Positions 12,245 to 26,047 of a stretch of DNA of 64,000 nucleotides are shown in pieces. The notes beneath the pieces are model-generated. The model saw only the letters and a program-made list of their open reading frames with translations. It did no database searches and had not been told where the DNA came from. Made by a program: the position numbers and the translations under genes. Origin of the DNA: Auanema rhodensis (Eukaryota; Nematoda; Chromadorea; Rhabditida; Rhabditidae). How positions within the stretch are numbered: position 1 is the first letter of the stretch; every line of letters begins with the position of its first letter. The stretch covers positions 14,020,501 through 14,084,500 of the forward strand of contig OZ059899.1 of the NCBI GenBank assembly GCA_964057225.1, written 5' to 3'.

Positions 12245-13040
12245 AGTCTGTGGATGGTAAATGACCATGCATTCATGTATATCCCATAGTAGCCATAACT
12301 TAACAACAGAATATTTTCAGAATGAAAGAAGACGTACTACTGCATTCCCCCCTCTTCTCTCTCTCTCTCTCTCTCTTATTCTCTTCTTATGTATTCCATC
12401 TCTTCCTTTATCTACTCTTTTACGGTTATCATTTCTTTAAAAACTGAGATGAGAGAATTCCAATATAATTCAAAAACTTTCACTGCATTTCACTAAATAG
12501 TATTTTATTTTCTTCATAAAAATATTTATATGTTACATCATTCTATGAGCACAGAGTCAAACAATTATTTCATCTCTCTCTCTCTCTCTCTCCCTCTCCC
12601 TCTTTATCTCTCTCACTCTTTCTCTCTTAATATTCAAATACTTGTGACTTTATTTATGAAGAATCTTCGAATCATGGTTTAAATTTTGACCTTAAAATCT
12701 AAATATTTCATTTTTGACATTGTTTTTCTCTTCCCTCTCCCTCTCTTACTTTCTGTTTCTCTCTGTTCCTCTATACATTCATACGTCTATCATCTTCTTT
12801 CATTCCCTTCTTCCAATCTCTTTATAGTATGAACTCATGAAGTTATAAAACCAAACTAAATAAGTCATAGCATTATGATCAAATCGTCAAAAAATGTCTA
12901 AAATTGTCAGAAATATCAAAAACTTTTGTTTAAAATGAAATAAACTTCTACAGATAGATGTTGATATCTGTCACATATGGAAACAAAAAGTTTTTTTTTT
13001 GAAAATATGATTAATCTGAAGAAGTAGTTGAGAGAGATGA

Positions 13041-13123
<83 letters not shown>

Positions 13124-14100
13124 GAAGAGAAGCATACCACACTACATATGAATGTGCTAATATGTAGATGGTTAGAGTGCTCTAAAGCTAGAGGAAACAA
13201 GAAATCAAGTATTTATGTTTGGAAAAGAAGAGAAAACATAAAAAAATGAAAAATTCATGTCTATTCTATGTTTCTTGTGGAAACAATTCAAAATATTGTA
13301 AAATTCAATTAAGAAAATGAAGTTTCTGAATATGGAAATTAGATTGTGAGAGGAGGATGAATAGGTTGAACTGTCATATTCAGCCAAAAGAAAATAGAGA
13401 TATTTGATGAATAAACTCATTTTCTTCAGCCTATTCAACAGAAATACCAAAAAAACAACAAAAACGTTGGTTTAAGAAGAGAGATAGAGAGAGAGAGAGA
13501 GAAAAGTCGGTTAAAAGAGTCAACGTTGATATCTGCACATAGATGAGAGCAGGAAAGATGAAAGAGTGTACAAGACACAGTAGAATCTGACTACTCGGGT
13601 ACTCGTTGTCAGTATTCAAAGAGAAATTGATATGATGGACACGCACCACTAAGACTCAGAAAAAGCATTGTACTTAATTCGAACTTGATATTTCAGAAAT
13701 GGAATATAAACCTTTTTTTCCAAAATATCGTTTCTAATTCAAATCTATTTACTAAATGAATGTTAAAAGTATATAAAGATGAAATAGATAGAAAGGTAAT
13801 CTAATGTATAGAGAGAGAGAGGGAGAGAGAGAGAGAGGGGTTAAGGAAACTATGTATAAGAGAAAGTAGAGTCATGAAATGAAATTGAAACAGGAGATTG
13901 GAGATCATGAAAGAAAATTTTTAATTGTCTTCCACCTCCTCTACCCTCTGTTACATTTCTTAAAAGAAGATTATACAATCTTCTCTCCTTTTTTTTTTCT
14001 TTTTTCTTCAATTTTGATCTTGATTTAATTAGAAAGCGCTTAAAGAAAGAAATAAAATGAAGCCACTTTAAGTATCTAATCTCTCTCCTTCCCTTTCTCC

Positions 14101-14158
<58 letters not shown>

Positions 14159-14800
14159 TATACACACAGATTGTGGTGTATTCTGTTTCACAAAAGCACT
14201 GTCAAGCTCAAAAACCAATGCTTATACTCCGATAAAACATCTCTTATAACTAACTGTTGTTTGTTGACGCCGTTCATCTCAACTGCCTACTTTTTCATGA
14301 ATTTCGGACAAAAACATCTGAATTCATAGGATATTCTGATAAAAAGTTTGGTTGAATAAGACAATGAATTGAATGAATACAAGGTTTAAAGATTTGTAGA
14401 TGTTCAGAAAGACTGAAGGAGAGAGAAAGAGACACGGAAAGCATAGGGGAGCAAAGGTTTGAGTTGAGAACATCGTCGACACCTAATCAAATTACCCAAT
14501 TTTTCTAAAGATAGCTCAAAATCTTTTAGTTTTGGGGACTAGTGACTTCATCAACTAAGAGAGAAAAGCATATACGAGATGATAAACTCAATGAATAGAC
14601 ACAAATTTGCTATGGATCATAATATTTTTTTTAAAAATTTAAATGAAATATCTCTGTTTGATCATATTATTAACTCAAAATGTACTTTGTTTCGTCGTTA
14701 TTTCATTGGAAGAGGTGAAAAAAGAGGATGAAAGAAGGTTGAGAGTGAAGGAGGGGAGAGGGAGGTCATCATGTACATACATACATACATATATTGATGT
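12185..14800. other. Intergenic: dense GA and CT arrays
   Basis: (GA)n at 12199-12241, CT tracts at 12356-12376 and about 12571-12627, (GA)37 at 13045-13119, short GA arrays at 13482-13501 and 13811-13838, and (CT)n at 14111-14155. The interspersed sequence is AT-rich, and I see no gene in it. Confidence 0.5.
13045..13119 (+). repeat. (GA)37, among the longest perfect GA arrays in the window
   Basis: An uninterrupted alternating AG run of about 75 bp. It translates as RERE on + and LSLS on -; both open frames here are repeat artefacts. Confidence 0.95.
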
Positions 14801-14841
14801 TTAGATCACGTATAAGAATAAAAGATTAAAAAAAGATTGAG

Positions 14842-14890
<49 letters not shown>

Positions 14891-17673
14891 AAGAGAGAGA
14901 GCATGAGAGAGAAGGGAAAAAAGAGAGACAAGCGATGATGCACAGATATCAAAGACAAATTCAAAAACAAACTATTTTTATGAAAATAATTCTTGGCTTC
15001 CATGACATATCTGTCTTTCCAAATTCTGACGTCGTGAACTCTGTCTTACTCCCACCCCCTCTCCCTCGCTCCTGTGCTAGAGGGACAAGCGCACAGTTCG
15101 TTGTGACTGCTAATGACAAGGAGAAGGCACTTCTTGTTTCAAAGTTTTCAGTTGAAAAGAATAAGTTTTAGTTAATGAATGAAGTACATAAGCAAATACA
15201 TATTATCAAACTACTACTACTGCTGGAATAATTTCAATTTTGAAAGTTGTAAGTAGCGAATCTCTTGTATCTCTATCCAACCAAAATGAATGAGGAAGAG
15301 AAAAGAGATAGAAATGATTGTTTTTTTGATAAAAAAAGAGAAGAAAATCACAAAATGAAATATTCAGTTCTTTATTTTTCTTTTATTTATGAATATTTCA
15401 ATTATTCTTTATATTTTATAGCGAAAAAGGTTAAATTTTTTACAAATTCTTTAAACTATTTGAATCAAATGACTTCATAAAACTGATCCATATAAATTAT
15501 ATAATCATTATATAATATATATAATTAAATAATTTATATTTAGATAGATTAGAGAAAAGAATGTTGAACTTCATAAATTGAATGAACCAATAGTTGATGA
15601 AGAACTTCGGATGTATGGTCATGTTGAAGCTATTTCCATTTAGCCTATAGGCAATGACTTTCGTTAGTTTTGTCTCTCCTTTAATGAGTTGATATTCCAA
15701 ATGGTTTCTTTTCATCTTTTCTCTCTCTCTCTCTCTCTCTGTCTGTCTCCTTGTTTCTTTCTCTTTCAATGAGTCTTCTTCTCTCTTTCTCTCTCTCTCT
15801 ATCTCTCTCTCTCGTTCTCTCGATGATGATGATGAACTAAATAAACTGAATAAGGAAAAACCAGGAATACCACGTTCAAAAAATTATTTTTCACTCATCT
15901 CCGACGTTCATTATATGAAATTTCCTTAAATATTTGTGCTGATGTTTCATATATGTTGAATGTTGACACCTGACGTTCAATAAATCAGCTTTAATCATCA
16001 TTTCCTAAATTAAAAACATTAAGATGTTATGCTATTTATACTATTTATGTGACCTTTTTTTGAAAAGGAACAAAAAAAAAGGCAAATAAAAATTAATTAG
16101 ATTTCTTTAAAAAATTATGATGTCAAGTTGGAAATGCTTTAAGGGCTGATGAACATATTACAGAATTTTGGGCAAAAGTATGAGAAAAGCTGGAAGACCT
16201 ATGAGTTTTAAACTTAGAGAACTTGAAATGTTGAGGAGAGCAACTTCATGATTTAACTGTGTTCATCACGTTTACAGCCTCAGGCAAACGAGAAGGGGAA
16301 GAAGAGCAAGCAGAGGAGAAGAGAAATCTACAGAATGACGAAGTTCGTTGAAGAAGTTCACAGATAATGGTTTGCTTCCTTATTGAAAAGATGATGAAAA
16401 GATAGAAAGAAGCTGGAAAAAAAATCTGACGTGATGATGAAGAGGAAGGAAACGATGTGAACGACGGAATGCTCATACTTCGCACGTCCAGTAAGCCCTC
16501 TGGCTCGTTTCCTTATTTGGATAAACGAATTACCCAACATCTAATTTAGTCTCAACCTCAGAAATAATAAAGAATGAGAAAGGAAGAAGATGTTAAGTCT
16601 TTTACTCTGAGACTCATACAGAAGAGAATTTGAGTTACGTGAGAATGATCAGAAGTAGTTTTTGGTCAAATGGTCCGTTGGATTAAAGGTGAAGAAGCTT
16701 TCGTTAGAATTTGTTTGAAGCAGATGGCTTCTAGAGAACTGTTGTGAATGAGATTGTTGTTCTATTGCATAATCTGGCAAGTAGAGAACAACATCAATGA
16801 TGTTTCTCCTGCTTGAACATGAATGCAAAAAGGAAAAAGAGAGAAAAGTGCATATAGAGAGGAATGTGTGATATGGGGTGATCATGATGTCAGGCGTAGG
16901 ATGCACAAAAAAAATGCGAAAGGGTATAAGCTTCAGCAAGTTATAAGATGAAAGCATAATGTTTGATATCTAACTTGAAGAGACGTCATCTCAAAAATGT
17001 CTAAATATGGGAAAATCCATTAAAAGTTGGAACATAGATGAAGTTGAGAGTTGTTGAATGAGATGCTTTATGAACGCACAGAGTAATTTGAGGCATTTCG
17101 TTTAATTTTGGCAACTTCGTACACTTCCAATAATGATGAATGACAATCAGATGAAGTGTAATTCGTGGGAGATGTAGCAGTAGACGATGATTTCAGAGTT
17201 AGAAGCATGAGATATGAAGCTCGAGTCAAGCTTGTTCATCATCTAGAGGTGCAGCAGAAGAAAAAAGGAAGCAAATGAAGAAGAATGAGAATGTTAGCAG
17301 ATGAAGATGAAGCAATAAGAAGCCCTCCCTCCAAAGGAACAAGAGGTAATTTATAACGTTTCTGTACGAAAAAAAGGTATTGACTAACATAAAAACTGAG
17401 AATATGATTAGTAAGTCGTGCAACACTGGCCTTTTTTCAACAACAAGAAAGTAAGTAGAAGTTAGAAGTCACATACATTTGCCTTTACAAATTTTTTTGT
17501 TCAAAAAAGAAAAAGAAAAAAAAAAGACCAAAAATAATTGTAAATGAGAGCTTAAGCTATATTGAAATATTAATTTTTCAGATCATTTTTATATAAATTA
17601 TATATTATATGTATAATATTTCGGGAAAAAAAGAGTTGGAACTTATGTTTAAGAATGAAAAATTAACAAAAAG

Positions 17674-17726
<53 letters not shown>

Positions 17727-19254
17727 ATAAAAATTGCCCTGAGGCTAGTTGTGGTCGACAGACATGTTGCCTTAAATTGCTCATGCTCTTCTTAACGAAC
17801 TAGCCAATGAAGCTTACAACAAATGAAAATAGAAAAATGTTTCAGGAAAGTTTCATGACGTAATATCATTGTATAGTAATCTCTTTCATCTCATTCTCTC
17901 TATAAAATTGAAGAAAAAAAACTTTAATTGAAAATCGAAGAAGATGTAATGGAGAATGTTACTTAGCTTGTACTGACATGAAGGCTTTTCTTGATCATTT
18001 AACAGCAAAAATCCTTTTCTTTTTTCTTTTTTTTTGAGAAAAAGCTGTCAGTTTCTTCTGGTTGTTCGGATGATATGATCCAAGCAGAGCAGTAGCTCAA
18101 TCTTCATTGAAGGCATGAGCATACTGGCAACTGATTGAAGTTAAGCCTTATAAAACTCTTTTGTAGAATTAAATGTTTCATTATGTGTTCCAATAAGGAA
18201 CTGAGATGGCTTTGATCGAGTTTGCCTGGTCTCAGCTGGCAACTCACTGAACTTCATCAGCACTTGATCCTTTCAAACCCTTATAGAAATGGTCTGATGG
18301 CAACATATTTGGTGAGTAAAATGAACATTCTACCGATTAATGGCTGAAGAGAAGCAAGAAAAAAAATTTTCCTGGTCCACTAAGTATACTAGAAAGAGAG
18401 AGAGAGCGAGAAGGACGAGGAGAAAGACAGAGAGAGGGAGGTAATCTTGAGAGAGACAACATAGAACAATTTGAGTTTTACACCAAATGTAGTAACATAT
18501 AAGGGCTTGTATCGAAATTAAAAACGTTATAGAATTAGTAATAATCAAGCATATTTCAGGAAAAGTTCAAGACAATAGAACAAAAGAGCAAAGCGACATA
18601 GAGGGAGTGAGGGTGTATACTAGAGAGGGAGTGAGTGAAAGAACACAGATTGTTAGAGCGACGACGATGAGTTGATCAGAAGCATTTTCAAAGAAAATTT
18701 AGTGAGGAGATTAGTGCTTGACCGAACACGGAACTTAGATTATAATTTATAAGAAAAGATAATGCTATTTTTACTTTTAGAACTTTAGAGCAAGTTTCTC
18801 TCATCAAAGCTATTTCCCAACGTACAGCATAGAGCTTAATTCTGTCAAAATAATATCAAAATGATTTTTTCATTAAATTTCTATTATGGCTAAAAGTCAA
18901 AAAAAAGAAAAACTTGAGCAAAACATGAACATGAAAGGTCAGGACTTGGCAATGAAATCTTAAAATTACAAAGTTCAATAAATTTACCGGAAAAAAATGA
19001 AAAAGTGAGAATAGAATAGTTATTGTGTACTTGAAGAGAAAGGGAAAATAAAGAGAGAGAGGGGGGGGGAGAGAGAAAGCTTAACGAATAAAAGATGTAG
19101 AGGTTGCGAAAGTTTAAAAGGGTGAGTTTGAGGTATTGAGAATAGGACCAAAAGGTTAGAAACAGTATAGAGGTGTCTGAAAGTATATTGAAATCTAGGC
19201 GATTGAAATAAGAGATAAAGGGAGTTAGAATAGGAAAGATAGAGGTACATGGAT

Positions 19255-19297
<43 letters not shown>

Positions 19298-19640
19298 TAG
19301 GGAGGGGGGGGGGGTAAAGAGGTAGGTAGGAAAAAAGAGAAAAAAGACAGTAATAAGTAGAGGAACCAACTTAGAATTAAAACAGATATATATATATATA
19401 AAGAGAGAGAGAGAGAGAGAGAGTGAAAGAGAAATACCAAAAATTAAAAAACCGAAAAAAAAGAAAACGAGAGAGAGAGAGAGAGAGAGAGTGAGGAATA
19501 GGTAAAAGTATTGATGTTTAATAATAAATTTATTTTGTTAAAAAAAAACATGTAAGAAATGGGAAGGAGAGCAGCAAAAAAAAATTTTTAAAAACTAAAT
19601 TGACTTAAGATAAAAATAAAAAAAATCTTTTTTTTTTCTA
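14801..19640. other. Intergenic: mixed purine arrays and complex patches
   Basis: (GA)n at 14846-14887, CT at 15719-15740 and 15781-15818, imperfect GA 17673-17726, GA 19259-19293 with G11 at 19304-19314, GA 19402-19424 and 19471-19491, and G9 at 19061-19069 inside GA. A CpG-containing patch at about 14990-15130 and complex sequence at 18040-18300 carry no frame or splice pattern I recognise. Confidence 0.45.
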
Positions 19641-19741
19641 AATAGAGCATACCAGTATGACTACTACATACTACTATTGCTTCACCAACAATCATTGAGC
19701 TATATGCACTTTGATCTATAAAGATCATTGTATTTAAGAAA

Positions 19742-19857
19742 ATATTTGGATGTATTTGGATGTATTTGGATGTTAAATATAATAATAATTACATATAAAT
19801 TAAATATAATTAAAATAAATAATTAATTATACATATAGTATAGTATAGTATAGTATA
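19742..19857 (+). repeat. Two short minisatellites
   Basis: A 10-bp unit (GTATTTGGAT) is repeated three times at about 19742-19772, and a TATAG pentamer repeats at about 19835-19857 in AT-rich surroundings. Confidence 0.8.
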
Positions 19858-20980
19858 TATACATAGATATAATACATATACATGTATGTATAGTTTGAAT
19901 AGTATACCCATATAGTATACATTCAATTTTTTTTGTTTATTTTTCTCTTTAAATTTATAATAAAAATAGATTTAAAATAATTATTGATGGTTGGAAGAGC
20001 TTAGTGAACAAGTGAACATACATGATATACTCTCAGATTTCAATGTTCACTTATGTTCTCATAGACATACACTTAGTCAGTCAGTCAGTCAGTCAGTCAG
20101 TCAAGTCTACCGTGTACATATGGTGTGTGTGTGTGTATGTGTGGTGAGAGTTTCTCTATCTTTGTCAAGCCAACAACTATTTTTTAGGCTTTTTTTAGAC
20201 AATTTACGAGTAATTTTATTGGCTTTTTCACACATTTTCACACATTTTTAAGGGAAACAAATCTTGATTGATGCTCAATCAGAGAGTACAAGCAACACAA
20301 TTAGCTTAACAACGTAAAGCAATCGCGTGGAAATTACGTGACACGTTGACGCAGATTTTGTGAGACTTTCAACATCATTTTGGTTGAATTGATGATTGAT
20401 GAATGGTTGCTTGATGGTGGTCTCTATTTCAGGAAGAAAATAAAAAAATTTCTAAATATTAGAGAAGAGAGAAGATGAGGAAGACGATGTATGTTGATGA
20501 TGATCATGATGACATGAAGAAAAATGATTGAATGACAAGTAGTGAAGACGAGTAATGCCCTATACATACAGTCAAATTCTAATATTATAATCAAACATAT
20601 AGTAATTAAAAGAAATCTATGTATAAATTATATTTTATTATATATTAAAATATTTTTACTTAGAATATTTCTCAAATATAAAGAAAAATTAGTTTTTTTT
20701 TACTGATTTTCAACTAATTTGATCAATTCTTCATCATATAAACTCATTTTTGATTGTATTTTTATATTAAAAGCTAAGCTTGAAGTACATATCCTGAAGA
20801 CCAAGATTTGAGGACCAATGACACAGAATAACGAGCCAACTAGATGAAGGGTAGGGGAGGTTGGATGAGGATAAGGATAAGAAGAAGGAAAAGCTAAAAA
20901 GCAAATTTTTGCATTTTTTACTAAAATGAGATAAATTGAAGATGCTAACACATTCAGATAGATATAAACAGAAACATACA

Positions 20981-20995
20981 GAGAGAGATAGAGAG

Positions 20996-21070
<75 letters not shown>

Positions 21071-21090
21071 ATAGAGAGAGAGAGGAAGAG
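20981..21090 (+). repeat. Composite GA/GATA array
   Basis: GA units broken by regularly spaced ATAG, then a short G run and more GA. About 110 bp. Confidence 0.9.
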
Positions 21091-21921
21091 AGAACTACAT
21101 AAGCATATTCAGAGCGGAAAAAAAAGAAAAAAAAACAAAAAAATACTCTTTTCTTTCCCACACATTGTTAAAGAAAAAAAGATTTTTTAAGCAAAATTAT
21201 CAATTTAATTATAAAAAAATCGAAAAGTATATAAGATATGTGTATGTGTATGTGTAATAATTGTACAAAGAATATTTCTTAAAAATGAAAAAATAAAGAA
21301 TGAAATAGGCTCATAAGCTTGTTTCTTTTAGCTTTTACCATCTTCTAAACGATCTGTGACACCCTAGCTAACAAGGAAATGACATGGAGAAGTGGTGGAA
21401 GAGCAAAGAGAATTGGTGTGGAAAAGTGGAAGAGAAGAAGGATGAATGGGAGGAGGGAGGCAAGGATCAAAATTAGATGAAAGAAAGACAAAAATATCAA
21501 AAAAAGAAGAAAAAAGTTCAAACATAGAACACTGTGATGATGTTTAGAGTAAGATTTATTATTCAAAATATGATGATGATGATGATAAAGAAAATAAAAA
21601 GTTCTTCTTTTTCTTAGTTTAGAAAACTTTTTTTCCATGATGATGATGATGATGTGAATTTTCTCTTCTTTGTTTTTTTTTGGAAATAAAAAAGAAAAAA
21701 AAATGTTGAAATCAGAGATAATTGAATGTTTGCGACATAATTTTCATTAAGAAAATAGAAATTAAGTTTTAAGAATAAAAAAAAAAGTTTTATTGAATAC
21801 GAAATGGTCAGATTACATGAGATGGATGACATGAAAACTAAGCTTATGCTTTATGTTGTTGATGTAAAACTATGAATTTGAAGTTGTTGGGATTGAGAAA
21901 TGATTGGAAGAGAGGGAAATG

Positions 21922-21925
<4 letters not shown>

Positions 21926-21963
<38 letters not shown>

Positions 21964-21965
21964 GG
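21926..21965 (+). repeat. (GA)n fused to G13
   Basis: About 28 bp of GA pass without interruption into 13 G. The clearest case of a pattern seen several times in the window. Confidence 0.95.
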
Positions 21966-22440
21966 AGAAAATGAAATAGGGCGGATTGAGATGATTATAA
22001 CTCTGCCAATGATTGAAGTTCAAAATATTTCACTTGGTATAGTTACGATGATCAGAAAGTTATAACAATTTTTCATATAAATTATATTTTATAAACTATA
22101 TGTATATAAATAAGTACATATAGTTAGTTAGATCGTTAGTTAGATAGTTAGATTGATAGATATATAGATGGATAGTTATACATACATACATGTATCTACG
22201 TACGTACATGTATGTGTATATATAAAATTTATTTTATATTTTTTCTTAGAAAAATAAAAGTTTATTTGAAAAATTAAAGAAAAAAATATTTTTTTTAAAT
22301 AGAAAATCGACTCCTATTAAATTCAGAATAGCATATAAGTCGTAAGAAATGCTAGAAAAAAGCCTTAAAACAATATTCTCAATAACAAAAAGAAAAATAA
22401 AATGTTTACAAACAATAAGAACTTATATTCAGACATCATG

Positions 22441-22522
<82 letters not shown>
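22441..22522 (+). repeat. (CT)n array
   Basis: Imperfect CT run of about 80 bp with two small interruptions; pyrimidine on +, unusual for this half of the intergenic region. Confidence 0.9.
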
Positions 22523-22526
<4 letters not shown>

Positions 22527-23037
22527 GGCCTCTTACTCTCGTTAATTCAAAATTTAAAAAAATATTCGTTTGAAATCTAACTTTTTGATTTTCTGATTAT
22601 TTTTTTTTATTTTTTGAATAACTAAGTTAGAGAATCAAACTTCAAACTTCTTTAATGATTAATAAAATTTAATTTTAAAATGAAAACAATTAGAAGAAAA
22701 AACAAAATCAAAACTAATATTAAGATATAAAGTGATAGAAAAGAAAACTTGCAATACTTTTGGGAAATGAAGTTGCAAAAAAAGCAACTTGTTTACATAT
22801 GTTCTTTTTTCGTTTAAATTTTTAAAACTTGAAACTTAAGGCTTCAAATATATTGTATAATAAGTTAGAAATATGTAGAAAAAATTTTAAAAAATTGATA
22901 TTAAACATGTAAATTCTATTGAAATAGAATGAGAAATCTATTAAATTTTATGGAAATTCTAGAAATTTGGAAGTAAAATCTCGACAGTAAACATGATAAG
23001 AGTCAATGTTGAATGTGCTATGCTACTTATACAGCAG

Positions 23038-23065
23038 CTTGTCTGACGTTGGAAAGTCAGACAAG
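23038..23065. other. Perfect 10-bp inverted repeat (hairpin)
   Basis: Arms CTTGTCTGAC (23038-23047) and GTCAGACAAG (23056-23065) are exact reverse complements separated by an 8-nt loop. It lies in complex, non-repeat sequence, so it is not a by-product of microsatellite symmetry. It could be an RNA hairpin or a binding site for a symmetric factor. Confidence 0.7.
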
Positions 23066-23460
23066 GCACAACAACTACTTATATTCATCCATATATAGTT
23101 GTAATAATAATAATAATAGTAATAAAGTAAGTTTAGAAGTAACTTACGTGATCTCATTCTGCTTAATCACGTGTAAACTGATGATATTATGAGGGAGTTT
23201 GTATAGTACATTAGGTTGTACTGCACTTAAAAGCTTGTTATCTTGTTTATTTTCAAAAATTATGCTCAACTCGCAATGGTATTCTTGGATAGAAGTACAT
23301 GAAATAGGGCGAGGCTTGATTGAAGTGGAAGGAAATGACAGGAGGAACAGTGGAAATTCAGCCGAATAAGCAGAATTATAGGCAGCTTGGCTAAAGCGCT
23401 AGTTAGCTCAAGCATAACTATCTCAATGGGAACAGCTTAACTATGTTGACACATGAAAAA

Positions 23461-23497
23461 TATCTCTCTCTCTATATATATGTATAGAGAGAGAGAT

Positions 23498-23498
<1 letters not shown>
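23461..23498. other. Perfect 16-bp inverted repeat joining CT and GA tracts
   Basis: TATCTCTCTCTCTATA (23461-23476), a 6-nt loop, then TATAGAGAGAGAGATA (23483-23498), an exact palindrome. A GA array continues to the right. Such a structure can extrude a cruciform or form a stable hairpin if transcribed. Confidence 0.85.
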
Positions 23499-23534
<36 letters not shown>

Positions 23535-23559
23535 TACATATATATAAAAACAATAAGTT

Positions 23560-25302
23560 GTTATATAATTTTAGATTTTTATTTGTCAAATAAAATTTTA
23601 TACGATATATCAGATGAAGTCTGTATGCCATCCAATGTATCGCCTGCTTTTTTGACAATTTTTTTGGCATTTATATTAAAAAAAATGAATAAATTCCTGA
23701 AAATTGTAGAAAATAGAATATAAATCTGACAAGACAATCAAATATAATGATATATGAAACTGCACTTAATGCTCATAATTGGCTTACAAACATCATTAAC
23801 GTTATTGTCTATATGTGTACTGGTGTTTCATCTATGTTGAAGTATTCTATTTATGTCGTTTGGCAACGTTTTCACACTGAAAATTCTTTCAAATGAATAT
23901 CTATCTCAGTATCATCGTCGTTTGTAGTCGTTTCTTGCAAATGTCCTCGCAGTGATTGTTGCTGCTGCTGCTGCTTCTCTCCATCTCGCTGTGGTCGTTG
24001 TCTTCAACGTCGTCGTTGTGGTCGTCATCATCATCACCATCGAAATCATCGTTATCGTTGTCACATGCATGATCTGTTGACAGCTTCTCATCTGCTCTAT
24101 AAGCTGTATGTAATAGTGAAACAGATTAGGCTGAACAAGCTGTCAACTTCAGCTTTAATGCTCTAGCTTAGTTAATAGTGAATTGGTCAAGCCTCAACTC
24201 AACAGAGCAAAAACCTAGATATGATAATAGACTTTATCAAAACATTGGGTTTTAACTATATACATATAACACTGTATATATATATATATATATTTACATT
24301 TCGATCTATTGTGACTTCTGCCAACAGATAAAACATGTGAGCCATGTCTTTGACTGCTGCTTCTGAATTGAATTCTTTCGCCTGTCCTTTTGCTCTCTTT
24401 TCAGTCTTTTTTTTTGGTTTTTTTGTGCCCCCAGGGCATAGTGGCTATAGATTCTTTCATACAATATGACATTCTTGTTCTTCATCTTTTGCCATTTTCT
24501 AGTCAACTGTCTGTCCAATTCAATTTTCATTTCCACTGTTCAGCCTCATATGCTTCATCTCTACTACCCTACATCCTCACTCTGTCCCCACCCACCATTG
24601 GTTTTGCTCGTCTATCTCTATCTCTTCGGAAACCTTTGCTTATTCCGACGCTCCAAAAAAAAGTTTCAAGAGCTTTCTCGTGCTCTCAAGACTAATCCAT
24701 ACAGAGAGAGAAAGAGAGAGAGAGAGAAATGAAGGAAAAGAGAGAAAGAGAGAAAGAGAGAGAGAGAGAAAACAAGAGAACAAGGGCTATCATTTCTTTT
24801 CATTTTTTTCTATGACTAATTTTCTTCAAAAAAAAGTTGAAACTTTTCAATAAAAGAACAAAATCAATAACTTTTTTATTATTTTAACTGAATTTCATAC
24901 TCAACTGACTATAAAATATTATTTTTTGGTCACTATTTGACCACACAGCAGTTATTTCTGCTGATAACACTACTATCTATAATGATTTAACTTCATCGTT
25001 ATTCTCTCTATATATCTTTTTCTCTATAGAGCCCCTCCCTTCTTTAATTCTTTTCTCGTTCTCTGCTTCTCTTACTGTCTCTCCATAATTCTTTATCTTT
25101 TATTTTTTTCATTCACTTCCTCTCATTCTCTCTTCTTTTTAATTATTCTTCACAAACTCTCACTGCTATCTGCAGTTACTGTTCTCGAATTTGACATTTT
25201 GATAGCCCCTTTCAGCTCTTAGATCTTTCATTCTATCATTTGAATTTATCTTTCTCTCTCTCTCTTTATCTCTACCTCTCTCTCTATCTCTCTCTCTGTC
25301 TG

Positions 25303-25371
<69 letters not shown>

Positions 25372-25990
25372 GATTATTCTCAAGTAAATACCATGAAATT
25401 AAAAAAATATTTTAATACCTAATATCTTTTTCATTTGTCTTTTTTGTTCTCCCACTACTACATCTATTACTATAAATTCTTTAAAATATTTATTATTTCT
25501 TTTAAAAAAAATTCTTTTGATTAAATAAAAATTATAATTAAATATAATTAATTTATAATGTTTTTCATTAAATTTTGTAAAAAAATCTTTCTCATATCAA
25601 TAAGTTTAGCAGCTTTAGCTTTATCTATGTTTTCATTTTCACACAAACCATCTCATGCTATGAACATTCCATACAATCTATCATCCCCTCCTATCGTATG
25701 ATCAACCGTTCCATATCCTTTTTGCCATATTTTTAGGAAAATTTAGATTGTAAACTCCAAAAAATAAATGAAAAATACTTTCAATTAATGATATGAACAT
25801 AGTTATATATGATTATATATATGATGATGATGATGAATAATCAAGATATAAACAGTCTGGATGAAATCGTTAATAGGGGTTCCGGATCGCCTTGTATTCG
25901 CTCCAATGATCTTCTACTTAATCCATCTTAACTATCATTATCATCTTTATCATATATACTATTAGTTTTACTAATAGATCATAAATTGAA
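23560..25990. other. Intergenic: switch from purine-rich to pyrimidine-rich + strand
   Basis: Contains low-complexity GTC/GCT trinucleotide sequence (about 23930-24060), an 11-bp inverted repeat (GTTGACAGCTT at 24076-24086, AAGCTGTCAAC at 24137-24147), an imperfect GA block at about 24700-24770 and a CT array at about 25252-25370. No gene supported. Confidence 0.5.
25252..25370 (+). repeat. (CT)n array
   Basis: About 119 bp of CT with CTA, CTGT and CC interruptions in its first half and a nearly perfect second half. Confidence 0.9.
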
Positions 25991-25996
25991 TGACTA

Positions 25997-26043
<47 letters not shown>

Positions 26044-26047
<4 letters not shown>

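Larger units (their letters stand above)
19858..23030. other. Intergenic: CAGT and GT repeats, GA arrays, AT-rich stretches
   Basis: (CAGT)n 20075-20103, GT repeat about 20123-20140, composite GA/GATA array 20981-21090, GA 21926-21953 running straight into G13 (21953-21965), TTAG-like repeats near 22130-22160, and (CT)n 22441-22522. No supported gene. Confidence 0.5.
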
